NCBI RefSeq assembly: GCF_000315625.1
Contig: NW_005434659.1
Coordinates: forward strand, 97,986-161,985
Length of the DNA stretch: 64,000 bases
DNA from: Guillardia theta CCMP2712
Lineage: Eukaryota; Cryptophyceae; Pyrenomonadales; Geminigeraceae
Reading direction: 5' to 3'
Each line of letters begins with the position of its first letter. The first letter of the stretch is position 1. The notes beneath the pieces were generated by a model. It ran no database searches, was not told where the DNA came from, and saw nothing but the letters and a program-made list of their open reading frames with translations. Both the position numbers and the translations under genes were made by a program. Of the stretch, positions 27,110-38,208 are shown one piece after another.

Positions 27110-29442
27110 ATGAGCATGCAGGCGGCAGTGAGCAAGGAGTTGGCGACGCTGACGCTGCCGGCCATGGTGGAGCAGCACGTTAGCGCCATGATAGCTGGAG
27201 CGCTAGAGGAAGGAGTGAGGACGAGGCAGCTGGTGTCTCTCCTGCTCCCCTTGCTCGCTGACTCTTCCATCGAGGAAGAGCAGCTCAGCACTGTGTGCCA
27301 CAACATACATGCCAGCTGCTACCCCAATCAGGGAGACGATGACGATGCGGAGGAGCTGGACTACCTCGTTGACTGTAGGGGCGTTATTCTAGCTTATGCG
27401 GGAAAGACTCTCCTGAAACCTACGAACTTGCAGCTCCTCCGCAACCATAGGTACGGAGTTGTAGGCAACAATGGAGTCGGCAAGACCACTCTTCTCAACC
27501 GTATCGCGTCGAGAGAGGTGTCCAACTTCCCTCAGAACATCAAAGTTCTCTACATTCAGCACGAAGTTTACGTGGACTTGGACTGCACAGTCGTTGACTT
27601 CATGGAGCAGCAGCAAAGGACCGAGGGAACGGACAAGAAGCTCATCCAGGACGCGCTGGCCTCCATCGGCTTCACTGAGGAGAGAATGGCGTCACCAGTT
27701 GCCGAGCTGTCTGGAGGATGGCGTATGAAGCTTGCCATCGCCACTGCTGTGACACAGAAGTGCGACCTCCTCCTCCTTGATGAGCCGACCAACCACTTGG
27801 ATGCCGCTTCGAGAGCCTGGCTCGCCGACTATCTTGTCACTCTGACAAACACAACTGTCTGCATTGTTTCTCACGACTATGAGTTCCTCGGCAAGACATG
27901 CACAGACGTCATGCACATCGCCAACCTCCAGCTCACTTACTACGGGGGAGGGTTCGCCAACTTCGCCATGAATCGCCCTGACGTCATGGAGGCTCTTCCT
28001 TCCATGACGGAGAGCGGAGCTAGCGCCGTCATCACTCTCCCCGATCCTGGGAAGCTGGACGGAGTGAAGTCGAAGACGAAGCCTGTGGTGGAAGCGAAAG
28101 ACTTGACCTTCTACTATCCCAACTCCGACAAGCCCACACTAGACAAGGTCAACGCAAAGTTGTGTGTCAAGAGCAGAGTTGGGCTCCTAGGAGTGAACGG
28201 GGCGGGCAAGACGACGCTGCTGCGCTTGCTGGTGGGAGATGCTGCTGTTGATCAGGGGACAGGGAAGCACGTGGGAGAGATCGCGAGGCACCAGAACCTG
28301 CGTGTGGCCTACATCGCTCAGTCGTCGATGCATCACTTGGAAGAGCATCTTCACATGAAGCCTTGGCAGTACGTGCAGGAGAGGTTTCGTACCGGTCTAG
28401 ACAAAGAGGTGAGGTCTACTTGCGCCTGTTGCTCGCCGAGTTGTGAGGATGGGACCTGACTTGTGCGCGCAGTTGGCGAAGCGTGAGACGATGAGGCTAA
28501 CGCCGGAGGAGGAGGCGCTGAGGAACAAGATCGGAAACATCAAGGATATCGTTGGTCGTGCGATTCGTGGAGGAGAACTGAGCTACGAGACTGTGAGAGC
28601 TGGGAGAGAGGACGACGGGACGTTCTGGGAGCCCTTGGGGTCGATCAAGAGGAAGGTGAGTTAGCGAGAATGCTGTATCATGTTCTTGTCTGATGTTTGA
28701 CCGACAGGACCCGTATGTGATGAAGTTGTGCCTGAACTATGACGCGAAGCTTCAAGCCTACCAGAGTGGAGCTGAGGTGAGAGCAGAGCTGGGGACAGGC
28801 TGGTGTTGACGACCCCGGCAGATCCGGCCATGCACAGAGAGGGAGATCCTGAAGCATCTTGCCGACTTTGGCCTTTCTCACCGTCTGGCGCAGTCAGGAA
28901 GGATCAAGGGTATGTCTGGAGGACAGCGATGCAGGCTGGTGCTTGCTTCTGCTGTGTGGAACAAGCCGCACTTGATCGCTCTTGACGAGCCGACGAACTA
29001 CCTAGACAACGAGACTCTCAATGCTCTTGCTGCTGCCCTGCAGAAGTTCGATGGTGCCATCCTTGTCATTTCCCATCACCAGAACTTCGTCTCGAGAGTC
29101 TGCAATGAGCTGTGGAAGGTCGAAGGAGGCCAAGTGGTTGTTACACAGGTGAGGTCCTTCTCCTCGACCACCACATCCTCCTCCTCCTCCTCCTCCTCCT
29201 CCTCCTCCTCCTCCTCCTCCTCTCCTCCTCCTCCTCCTCCTCATCATCATCATCATCATAATTATCGCATCACTCCCCGTTCTCGTACTGTTGTCTTCTC
29301 ACACCTGCGGTAGACTGCCAAGGAGGGCCGCTCTCTGCAGCGAGGAGGATCGGACAACAGCTTGTCTAGCATGGACCGCATCGACTCTCAGAACAGCCTG
29401 GAAACCTCCTCGTCCGTCAACTCGATGGAGGATGGAAAGTAA
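27110..29442 (+). CDS. eEF3-like ABC ATPase (chromodomain-type), HEAT-less
   Basis: Five exons (27110-28408, 28473-28655, 28708-28776, 28822-29148, 29314-29442), all phase-consistent, give 668 residues. ABC1: Walker A GVVGNNGVGKTTLL (about residue 118), signature LSGGWRMKLAIA (about 199), Walker B LLLLDEPTNHLD. ABC2: GLLGVNGAGKTTLL (about 361), signature MSGGQRCRLVLA (about 547), LIALDEPTNYLD. Between the ABC2 Walker A and signature is an insert with IKDIVGRAIRGGELSYETV and GTFWEPLGSIKRK, matching the chromodomain insert of eEF3. Fungal eEF3 is about 1,040 residues with N-terminal HEAT repeats and a four-helix bundle; here only about 110 residues precede the first Walker A. eEF3 binds ribosomes and helps release E-site tRNA, so a translation role is expected. 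AATAAA at 29536-29541 may be its poly(A) signal. Confidence 0.85.
29176..29262. repeat. (CTC)n then (ATC)n microsatellite in an intron
   Basis: CTC triplets run to about 29240 and are followed by ATC triplets. Both lie inside intron 29149-29313 of the eEF3-like gene. Confidence 0.9.
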
Positions 29443-29653
29443 TTGTAATGCTGCCCTCCTCCCTCCTTCAGCATCCCTGTGGGAGGTTCCGACGCAGAAG
29501 CTTTGCCTGTATTGCTGGATTTTTTTGTGCAAAAGAATAAATAGTTCAAACACGGAGAGAAAAAGAGAGAGAGAGACTTGGAAATTAATGAAGGAGGAAT
29601 AGAGAAAGCGTGAAAGAACAAAACAACAAGACTTCCAGTCGGGCCCCGCGACG
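29443..29653. other. Convergent 3' spacer
   Basis: This is the 211-bp gap between the eEF3-like stop and the phosphatase stop on the opposite strand. It contains AATAAA (29536-29541) and a GA-rich run. No gene is seen. Confidence 0.5.
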
Positions 29654-30862
29654 TTACAAGGGGATGGAGTACTCATAAACGACATGGTCTGAGAGGTTAT
29701 CAGAGATTCTCTTCTCCGACACTCCCAACATTGACACGTGCATTTGCTCGTCATCCATGGCGATGGACAGGAAGCCATGGCCGACGTGTATCTTGACCAG
29801 GGTCGCCTTGCTCGCCTGTGTCGCTCTCAGAGACTGATCGACGCTGTCCTTGAGCGTTGGATGCAGGTCGTATCCTCCAGCACCGTTGACGAAGAAGTGA
29901 GGGAGGGAGCTGTCTCTCACTCGCACATGCTGCATGTTGTGGTCATGCCCTGACAGGTACGCGTGAACTCTGTGCGACTTGAGCACGGGCAACAGCTCTT
30001 CGATGAGGATGTCCGTAGGCCCGTTCCCGCTGAAGCTGAAGACCGGCCAGTGCCCAGCAACGATGCACCAGCTCCTTCCTCCGTCTCTCCTCCCGCACTG
30101 ATCCTTGAGTGTCTTCCCCAGCCAAGAGATCATCTCCTGCCGCCTCGCGCTCCCCATATGCCTCACAGCTGGCATGCCGTCCTTCTCCGACGCCAGGCAG
30201 CGGAAGTTTGGCTCCCCCTCCTTTCCGCAGACCCACGTGCACATATCGAGCATAATGAGGAGGAGAGAGGTGTTTTGTGTGGAGCCAGGGAGGGGAAAGT
30301 GAGCAGCCTGGAACGGGCTCATCCTCCACCTGCTCTCCTCTTCCGCGTACTTGTACTCGGCCTGCACATCACCCACGCAGTCATGGTTGCCGGGAGTGAG
30401 GTACCACGGGACATGAGAGAGCTCTCCTCCTGTGTAGACTTCCTTCCATCCTCTCCTGAGCCGTGCGGTCTCGTTGCTTCCCTTCAGCCCCCTTGGGTAG
30501 GCATGGTCCCCAACAGACACGATGAACTTAGGATGCGCTCTCTTCGACCAGCTTCCCATGAGTGCGGCGACAACCTCCTGCGCTTCCTGCCGTCCTTCCT
30601 TCTCTTCCTCCCATGGCATCCTCTGCACGCCCCAGTCCCCGATCACTCCGATGTTGAGGAGACCGGTATGGAAAGGTGGACCGAGGTGACGGGGACGGGC
30701 CAGGAGCCAAGACAGCCATGTCGGGCTGAAGATCAGCCACAAGCTGCAGGCAAGAAGGAGCCAGGCTCGGAGGGGAGGGAGGAGAGGGAAGAGAGGAGTG
30801 AGAGAGGACGGCATGGGGAAGATGAAGGGCAGCGGAAGCGACAAGCCACGCGGCGACCGCAT
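29654..30862 (-). CDS. Membrane-anchored metallophosphatase (purple/tartrate-resistant acid phosphatase-like)
   Basis: Single exon, 402 residues from ATG 30862 (MRSPRGLSLPLPFIFP). The ORF extends upstream only to a GTG and runs through a C-rich leader, so the ATG is preferred. A hydrophobic segment (about residues 27-55, LRAWLLLACSLWLIFSPTW) is a likely signal anchor. All metallophosphoesterase motifs are present: GVIGDWG, SVGDHAYPRG (fits GDxxY), TPGNHDCVG, VAGHWPVFSF and SGHDHNMQH, as in mammalian TRAP/ACP5 and small plant purple acid phosphatases, with Fe-Fe or Fe-Zn centres. It probably acts at the cell surface or in a secretory compartment on phosphate esters. Absence of introns is unusual among its neighbours. 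Confidence 0.87.
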   Translation of the reverse strand: MRSPRGLSLPLPFIFPMPSSLTPLFPLLPPLRAWLLLACSLWLIFSPTWLSWLLARPRHLGPPFHTGLLNIGVIGDWGVQRMPWEEEKEGRQEAQEVVAALMGSWSKRAHPKFIVSVGDHAYPRGLKGSNETARLRRGWKEVYTGGELSHVPWYLTPGNHDCVGDVQAEYKYAEEESRWRMSPFQAAHFPLPGSTQNTSLLLIMLDMCTWVCGKEGEPNFRCLASEKDGMPAVRHMGSARRQEMISWLGKTLKDQCGRRDGGRSWCIVAGHWPVFSFSGNGPTDILIEELLPVLKSHRVHAYLSGHDHNMQHVRVRDSSLPHFFVNGAGGYDLHPTLKDSVDQSLRATQASKATLVKIHVGHGFLSIAMDDEQMHVSMLGVSEKRISDNLSDHVVYEYSIPL

Positions 30863-31110
30863 GGCTGTCGGGGAGGCTGCGGGGGGTACTGGGTGGATGT
30901 TGAGTGAAAAGGGTAGGTAGGGTATGTCGTGGATTGGTGTATGTTGAGAATTTTTGGGGGTGTTTTTAAAAATCAGAAAGGTGGTAGGGGTACTCAAAGT
31001 ACGGGTACTATAACATGTGAGGTGCACAGCCGGGGTCGGTTATTCGAGTCTATGGGGCTATTGGATCAACGGCAGGGCTCAACAATGTAGCAAGGGCGAG
31101 GAAAATATCA

Positions 31111-31111
31111 A

Positions 31112-31199
<88 letters not shown>

Positions 31200-31345
31200 A
31201 TCCTGTGCTTCTGTGCTCCTGTGCTCCTGTGCTCCTGTGCTCCTGTGCTCCTGTGCTCCTGTGCTCCTGTGCTCTTGTGCTCCTGCTGCTCCTGTGCTCC
31301 TGTGCTCCTCCTCCTCCTCCTCCTCGGCTCCTCCTGATCCTGTGC
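31111..31345. repeat. (CTCCTG)n hexamer passing into (GTGCTCCT)n octamer array
   Basis: About 15 CTCCTG units (31111-31198) change without a break into about ten GTGCTCCT units (to about 31270), followed by degenerate CTCCTC/CTCGG mixtures. The octamer looks like an expansion product of the hexamer. Confidence 0.9.
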
Positions 31346-31614
31346 TCCTCGGCTCCTCCTGTTTCTGTGCTCATACTCATGCTCATACTCATGCTCATGA
31401 TCTTGCTCATGATCTTGCTGCTCATGCTCATGCTGACTCATCCTCTCCCCCATCGTTCTCATGTCCTGATGTTCTTGCTGCAGCTGCTTCTTCCTGCCCC
31501 TTCTTCTGCTTCTCCTGCCTTCCAACTCCTGCCCGAATCCCTGCCTCTGCTGCTACTCCTGTGACTAACGCAGCTGCTGCTGTATATGCTCCTGCTCTCA
31601 TGATCCTACAACTC

Positions 31615-31616
<2 letters not shown>

Positions 31617-31680
<64 letters not shown>
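31617..31680. repeat. (CTG)n trinucleotide repeat
   Basis: About 21 uninterrupted CTG triplets lie in the spacer about 240 bp before the DNAAF5 start. They could be in its 5' UTR. Confidence 0.95.
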
Positions 31681-31683
<3 letters not shown>

Positions 31684-31917
31684 CTGTACCTGTATATGAA
31701 CCTGAACTCCCTCCTCCTGTTCCTCTTGCTCCACCTGCTCCTATCGTGCGTGTGGTTCCCCAGGCTCGAGATCAGACTGCTCAGGCTCAGGCTCAGACCC
31801 GGGATCTTTTATCTCTCTCGCGTGCTCCTCGGTTCAACTTTGCCTGCTCCTTACGCTATTGCCCGTGATGCATGCTGCCGCTGCCGCCGCTACTCCCTTT
31901 GCTGCTATCTGTGTGGG

Positions 31918-34900
31918 ATGGGGATGGGTACTGAGACTTTCAACCTGCAGATGGACTTGGGAGCGCTGTCGCAGCTGATGGGGAAGGTGTCGAACGAGGG
32001 GAGGGAGAGGATTGTCGAGACGGCTGAGCTCAAGTCAAGTTTCGTCGATCCCAAGGCCATCTCAGGTGGGATGGGAGAGGAGCGGGAAAGAGGATGACGT
32101 TGCGTGCAGGTCGAGGGCTCATGGGCCTTGTACACAGGGAGGCAGAGGACGTGGAGAGCTTGCAGAGAGAGATCAGCTTCCTTGCGAGCGAGGAGATGGG
32201 AAAGAGGAGGGCGGCCCTTGGTAGGATCAGCCTGCTAGTGCGCAATGACGACACGCCGCTTGTTGTGCTAGACAAGGTCTGGAAAGAGTTGTCGATCGAG
32301 CTGATCAAACTCATGGCGGATCCTGTTGAGAGGATCCGTGATATGGCGATGCGATGTCTGCTCTCCTTCCTGGACAAGGTCACCTCGGTCTCCAGCGTGC
32401 TTCCTATCGTCATCCCGTGCATGGTGTACAGAGTCGCAACATCGCCTGCTGAGGAGAGCTCGGAGGAGATCCGGCTCCTCCTCGTCCTCATCCTTGGACG
32501 TCTAGTGGCTCTTTGCCCCAAGGTGGTCGGGCAGTACATGGACGCGATTCACTCCATCCTCCATGCCTCCCTCCAGGTCAGACTGCCTTCCTCCTTGAAT
32601 TGCCTGTCGGCCACCACCACCTCCTCCTCCTCCTCTCGCTCCTCCTCCTCTCACTTCTTCTTCTCGCTCCTCCTCTTCTTTCTCCCCTTCTTCCTCCTCC
32701 TCCTTCTCCTCCACCACCACCACCTCTTTTCCTCCTCCTCCTCCTCCTCCTCCTCCTCCTCCTCCTCCTCCTCCTCCTCCTCCTCTTCGACTTCCTCCTT
32801 CCATCACCTCCCCTTCCTCCTTGTCCCTTTCATTCCCTCGTCTCTCCTCTTCTGAATTCTCCTCAGGACTCCCATCCAGCGGTCAGGAAGGAAGCCTGCA
32901 GCATTCTCGTCTCCCTCTGCAGCTGTCAGAAGGAGAGCATGAAGATGGTGGTGAGGTACGAGGAGACGAGGGCTGGAGCAGAGCCACGCTACAGGTACGG
33001 GGAGCTCATAGATAGCCTCAAGAGCACGCTCAGGCACAAACACTCGTCTGTGAGGAAAGTTGCAGTGACTGCCCTCGGCTCCCTCCTGCTCGTGGGGGAC
33101 AAGAACGTAACGCTGGTGGAGGACCTGGTGGCCTGGCAGCTACCCAACGTCATTCCAGTCTGGCAGTTCTTCTCCGGGGGAGTGTGGGAGGAGGGGAAAC
33201 TTGTGAAGCCCGAGGAGCGGCAGCCCCGCCACAACTTCCTCGCCCTCCTCGCAAGTGACCCGAGCGCCAAAGTCAGGGAGAACTTCATCTCCGTGCTCAT
33301 CGACTGGATGACGCGGCTCAACGATCGCTGGGACCACGAGAGTCGGCTCCTCCCCTACCTCCTCAATGGGCTCTGCGATCCGTGCCCTCCTCTCCGCATG
33401 GCGACCTTCGAGGCGATGGAGCGGCTGGGGGAGACGCACGAGAACGAGAGGGAGAACAACGAGCGAGACAAGCAGGAGCTGCGAGACTTCCTTGAGTACG
33501 GGCACAAGACCCCGTCGGAGCAGAACGCGACGGAGAGGTGGAGGAGCTGCAAGCACGAGCCTCCCTTCACCAGGAGGCCGCGGCTGGGAGCGCGCATGGT
33601 GGTCAGGAACAACTTCAGGAGGCTGTGCCCGACGCTGGTGCGGGAGCTCAACGACTGGCAGCCCAAGACGAGGAGCATGGCAGCGCAGCTGCTGTACTAC
33701 CTCGTCCTCTACACTGAGTACTGGGTGACCAACGACGTTCGGGCAATGGTCGAGTCCTTCACCAAGTGCTGCTTCCGCTCCCTGGCAGAGATGGAGGAGG
33801 GAGACCCGGAGGCGAGGCTGCTGCTTCGCCAAATCCTCCTGTGCGCGCGGACCGTCGGGGAGTTCATCGACCCCTCCGTCTACATGCCGCTCCTGCTCCC
33901 GACGGTTAGAGGAGAGACTGACCTGGACGTCCACCGACGTTGCGCTGCTGTGGAAATCCTGCGGGCCATGTGCGAGGGTTGCTCCTCCTCCTGGCTCGTG
34001 CCCCACGTGTCGACCATGATCGCCGCCCTCGACTGCTCCTCGATCTCCGAGTCGCGTGACCCTCGCCTGTCCTCTCAGCTCGTTCGCTGCTCGCAGCAGC
34101 TTGCTGAGTCTTGCGGGGAGAAGCTGGACGAGGAGTCGAGGAGGCAGATGACGCAGATCGTGGTGTCTGTGCAGGTGAGGAGGGAGGGGGGGGGAGAGGG
34201 CGGTAAGGGGAGGATGACGATGATGAGAGGGGGAGGGAGAGAGGAGGAGGTTGTCTTCACTCGTTCACGCTCCTTGGCAGGTGAAGGCCTGGTGCTTCGG
34301 GCAGAAGCAGGTCACCGACTTCCCTGCGAGCTCTGAGGAGCTGGACAAGTACGCGAGGGACTGGAGGAGCGTGCAGTTCTCCTGCCATCAAGCTCTGCGG
34401 GCGATCGCGAGCACGGCCTGCTCCTCCATCAGCTCCCTCCTCTCCGACCACTTCTCCTCTTTCCTCGAGACCCTGATGCCCGGGCTCACCAGGCTGAGCT
34501 GCCTGCACGAGCTCGCCCTGCTCGAAGTCCTCTACCGCCAGCTGGACGAGGAGGACGTCTCCCAGCCGCTCCTCCAGCTCCTCCTTGCTGAGCTCGTCCG
34601 CCTCGTGCAGCTTCCCAGCTCCTCCTCTCCCAGCTCCTCCTCCTCCTCCTCCTTCCTCCTTGAGTGCATTATCTTCGTGAACTTCGTCGTCCAAGACCCT
34701 TCCCTCCCCTTCCCTCCGCAGCTCTTCAAGCAGCTCTTCCTCGCCCTCCTCAGGGTGGCTCTGTGGGCGAGGCAGACGACGAGCGCTGAAAGGGGAGAGG
34801 AGCAGGAGGGTGAGGAGCAAGCCGAGAGGAAGAAGGTGGAAGATGAACGAGCGGAGCGAGCCTTGCTCTGTCAGACAGCGTTGGAAGCCGCTTACATGGC

Positions 34901-35475
34901 GAGCGCGGGGGAGCAGGCGGAGGTTCTGTTCGAAGAGGAGGCGATGAAGCTGGTGGGTGATACTCTGTGCGCAATGATGGAGGAGGAGAACGCCAAGACA
35001 CGCGAGCTGGCGTGTTATCTCACTCAGAATGTGATGATAGCTACGAAGAATCAACGTGACATGTTGGAGTTTGAGGAGGAGATGAGGAAACAGCTGTTGT
35101 TGAGGATGGACGATAGTGCAGACGCGGTGCAGCAGGCATCTTTCCAGGCGATGGAAAGTTTGTTGGAGAAGAGAGCGAATTCCGGTGAGAAAGGTGTTGT
35201 GAATGGTGATGATGCTGACAGTGGAAATGATTGTCATTACTACTATTTGTCCTGGTTGTTGATGATGACGACGATGACGATAATGATTATGATGTTGTTG
35301 CTGTGGTTGCTGAGGTGATGTTAGCCGGTCCACTGTGTCTGAAACTTTCGCAGGTGGGATTGAAGGGCATGTCGTCGAGACGATCAAGAAGAAAATCTCG
35401 CAAACTCTCGAAGAACCTCAAGTTTCAGATGACATCGCAGAAATCTGCAGACGTTTGATGGAAATCTGCCAATAA
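31918..35475 (+). CDS. DNAAF5: Dynein axonemal assembly factor 5 (HEATR2-like), HEAT-repeat protein
   Basis: Five exons (31918-32065, 32110-32576, 32867-34174, 34281-35184, 35354-35475) sum to 2,949 nt, giving 982 residues with all phases agreeing. HEAT repeats run throughout: ADPVERIRDMAMRCLLSFLD, DSHPAVRKEACSILVSLCS, HKHSSVRKVAVTALGSLL, DPSAKVRENFISVLIDWM and CDPCPPLRMATFEAMERLG. The block RPRLGARMVVRNNFRRLCPT followed by LVRELNDWQPKTRSMAAQLL is characteristic of DNAAF5/HEATR2. The human protein is about 855 residues. DNAAF5 is a cytoplasmic factor needed for preassembly of outer and inner dynein arms, so the organism should build motile flagella. The intron 32577-32866 carries a CTC repeat. 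AATAAA (35471-35476) overlaps the TAA stop. Confidence 0.88.
32616..32785. repeat. CTC/TCC-rich microsatellite in a DNAAF5 intron
   Basis: The uninterrupted CTC run (about 32728-32785) and flanking pyrimidine-rich DNA fill intron 32577-32866. Exons on both sides join to QDSHPAVRKEACS, so the repeat is not translated. Confidence 0.9.
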
Positions 35476-35879
35476 ACCATTTCTAATGATGTTTGCCGAA
35501 AACTGGTTTTGTGAACCTCACATGTTAGGCGCCAAGAAAATTGTTCTGTCATTGCTCCTTCTCCAACATCCCCCGCATCAATCTGTGATACATTCATTGC
35601 ATACATGTACAATCTTTGAGGTGAGAAGGTCAAAGAAAGGGAGGAAAGATCCACAAATTGCCAATGAGAATGATTAGACATGAACGAGCTTCTCGACCCG
35701 ATGCGTCAGGCCCATGCCATGTTGACCTCTGACCTTTGAGTAGAATCTCCTGATACCTGGCAAGAGATGAGCTGAGAAACGTCACAATGAGGAAGAACAA
35801 CATCGCGGGTTGAGTTCTTCAGCTTCTGCTGAATCTCCGAGGTGAAGACGCAGGTGAAGAAGCCCTGCCGTCAGCCGCG
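35476..35879. other. Convergent 3' spacer
   Basis: About 400 bp lie between the DNAAF5 stop and the stop of the minus-strand MIB/HERC2-like gene. No ORF, RNA gene or repeat could be supported. Confidence 0.5.
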
Positions 35880-37672
35880 TCAAACTCGCAGTTCTTCGTC
35901 ACCCACTCCTACATCTCTGTCGCGATCGAATAGCCTTTTGAGCCTCGACGTCCTCAAGGTCATCGGGACCCCCTCGAAGTCCGAGTGAACAGAGTTGGCA
36001 GCTCGCTGAGAGGTCGGGTCAGCGAATATCGACGCCCCTCCTCCGCCTTCGCGTGCACCTGACGGGAGGATGCCGGGGGAGGAAAGATGCCATGCTTGCG
36101 CAGCTCTAGAGTGACTGGATCGAGGTCCTGGTCTTGATAACCTTCTTGGCTCGCAACCAGAGAGTCTGCGGGCAACATCGACTTCATAACAGAGAATCTC
36201 AAGCCGTTGCTTCCTACCTCCGCTGTTGTCAGAAGCCTGTTGCAATCCTGCTTGAGGGGATTGCTCGGTCCTATCAAGGGAGTCCAAAGTCATACCAACA
36301 GGAGGAAACAGCAGGGGAGCATGCATGTGGCATGTCACTTACTTGTCAGGAGAGTTTCCAGCAGAACGGGGGATGGAAGCAAGAAGCGCTGAGTCGTAGA
36401 GCGCAAGCTCAAACCTGGAGAACCTCCCAGTGCGATAGCAGTGCTAATGTTGAAGTGAGGCAGAAATCTCTGAAAAGACAAGGAAATACTTCAAGCTGCT
36501 TGGGATCATTATCCCACACTACCTTACACATCATCTGCCGGGAAGTTAGAGCATGCAGAGCAGTACAGACAAAAGTCTACTCCGTTGTTCAACACTTTGC
36601 TGATGGTCCCGATTCCTCCACCGGAGATGTTGTGGAACCTGCCAGCAGTTCAATGAAACTTGATCCGTCGGTTCCTTCCTCACTGTTCGTCGAACGCCTT
36701 GGAGCCCTCCTTGGTGAGGATGACTCGCATCCCCTTTCTTGCCTTGATCGGCCCTCCGATCGACAGCGGATGATGAGGTGGGGGACTTTGGACGAGTGAC
36801 ATTGGCATGAACTCAAGCCGCCTGTGTGAGATGCCGTTGGTCGAGAAGTCCGTTCGCAACACAACCGTCTCTGCATGCTGGCAGTAGTATGACGATGGAT
36901 ATGAAGCAGAGCTTTTGTTGTACTTCTGAGCTTCACTTCTCTGCTTTGAGTTCCTAGAGGCCTTCGCCTTCTCGTTCGTGCTTTCTTGCCCATGAAACCC
37001 ATTTGAGATGCTCTGTCCTGCCACAGGCCTCTCGTCCCCGGGCGGCGAGTATGTTTCTGCCGCAAATGAGTCGGACAATGACAAGAGAGGATGGTGGAGA
37101 GAAACGTTCAGCCCATTTTCTCCATTGGCCTCGTTGATATGACCGCGAGTCAACGATTTCGTGGCCAATGAACCTTCTAGCGCATTGACATGCGATGCAG
37201 GTGCTCCGTTGCCGTTAAAAGCTATCCTGGAGAAGGAAGGAGGAGGAAGTGCCTGTCGTTGGTGATTGTGATCTGAGGTGTTGTATTGAGGCGAATCGGG
37301 GGGGATGCATTGTGGGGAAGCGGGTGGCGGAGACGATGAAATGGGTTCAGGTGGAGGTGGAGAAGAGCGGGTGTTCATTTGAGAAGATGATGTAGACTGT
37401 GTTGAGAACCTCAGAACCTGCAAGATGGGAGACATGGCTCTTCTCTTCGATGAAGATGCTGAGAGAGGCGTTGCTCCTCCTGCTCCCGTTCCCTCCCATC
37501 CTGCCTTTGCTGTAGCCGACGATGTCGGCACACTTGCTTGGGACGGATCAGATGATGGCTCCCGCACTAGAGCTGGATCGTCAGGGACTTGAACGGTGGA
37601 TCAGCAGCAGCAGCAGCAGGAGGCGGAGGAGGAGGTTCGGGAAGCTTCCTGCTCCAGCGCCAGCATCGGCAT
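35880..37672 (-). CDS. Ser/Pro-rich protein with MIB/HERC2-like SH3 module
   Basis: A long low-complexity exon (about 37567-36683) is rich in Ser, Pro, Gln and Asn. After it, removing 45-nt and 46-nt introns builds the sequence IKARKGMRVILTKEGSKAFD, GGGIGTISKVLNNGMMCKVV, WDNDPKQLEV. The pattern GMRV...GGxGTI...VxWDN resembles the MIB/HERC2 SH3-like fold found in ubiquitin ligases. Later exons include LDPVTLELRKHGIFPPP and end DRDRDVGVGDEELRV with stop at 35880. The 5' end is uncertain: ATG 37672 opens a frame that meets a stop before the main exon unless spliced. A 20-nt GT-AG segment near 36470-36489 may be an ultra-short intron; an alternative model reads through it. No function is claimed beyond a possible substrate-binding module. 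Confidence 0.5.
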
Positions 37673-38208
37673 CGCGCCATTGCTGCGAGAGCTCACCGTG
37701 AAGATGAAAGGGTGGTCGAGGGAGGGGTGGTCTCTCAAAACTGGAGGGAGGGGGTAGTATATTATGACAACCCAGGGTGGTTCGGAGATCGGAGCCCCAG
37801 AATGAGGGCTCGGAGGTAGGGTCCTTTCCGGGTAGGGGATAGGGGTGGTGAAATCCAAGGTACATAGAATGCTTTTTTATTCCGAAGTTCAGTGTTCTGG
37901 CCGCCCGGCAGCGGCTGAGCGGCGGCTCGGCCCCGGCGTCGGACCGCCGACATCCGGGGCCAGGACTGTTTGAGCCAGATCCGAGCCTTGAAGTTGGTTC
38001 TCGCTGTCACAGGCTTACTGTGCTTTATCGGCGCACCCTTGATTACCGAATTGCAGTCATTCCCATCGTGCAGCTGGGATGGCCAATAGAGACCAGGAAA
38101 CCCGTACCCCCTTTCATGTATCATCGGCTGATAACCGAATTCCAGAACATCTACATCTATCTCTGCAAGATTTTTTGGTGGGATTGAAAGATCAACAATG
38201 TGCGCTGG
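37673..38208. promoter_or_regulatory. Divergent spacer with C-rich and GC-palindromic islands
   Basis: 37735-37860 is GGGGTAG/GGATAGGGG-rich on the plus strand, so C-rich on the sense strand of the minus-strand gene. 37898-37970 is a GC-rich patch with inverted CGG/CCG blocks (GGCCGCCCGG, GGCCCCGG, CATCCGGGGCC). A minus-strand ORF crosses this area but its reality is doubtful. Confidence 0.4.

Larger units (their letters stand above)
30863..31917. other. Divergent spacer with C-rich leader and repeats
   Basis: Next to the phosphatase start, 30880-31010 carries GGGTAGGTAGGGTA-type sequence (CCCTACC on the phosphatase sense strand). Most of the rest is microsatellite (listed separately). The poly-Leu and Arg/Ser ORFs across it are repeat artefacts. 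Confidence 0.7.

Noticed and set aside
31017-32097. Poly-Leu and Arg/Ser ORFs over the CTCCTG and CTG arrays, plus possible CRISPR-like periodicity
   Set aside because: The periodicity is 3, 6 or 8 bp with no spacers, so it is microsatellite DNA and not CRISPR. ORFs follow the repeat.
33140-35387. Long minus-strand ORFs opposite DNAAF5
   Set aside because: These are antisense shadows of a GC-rich coding exon; DNAAF5 similarity and phase-consistent splicing fix the plus strand.
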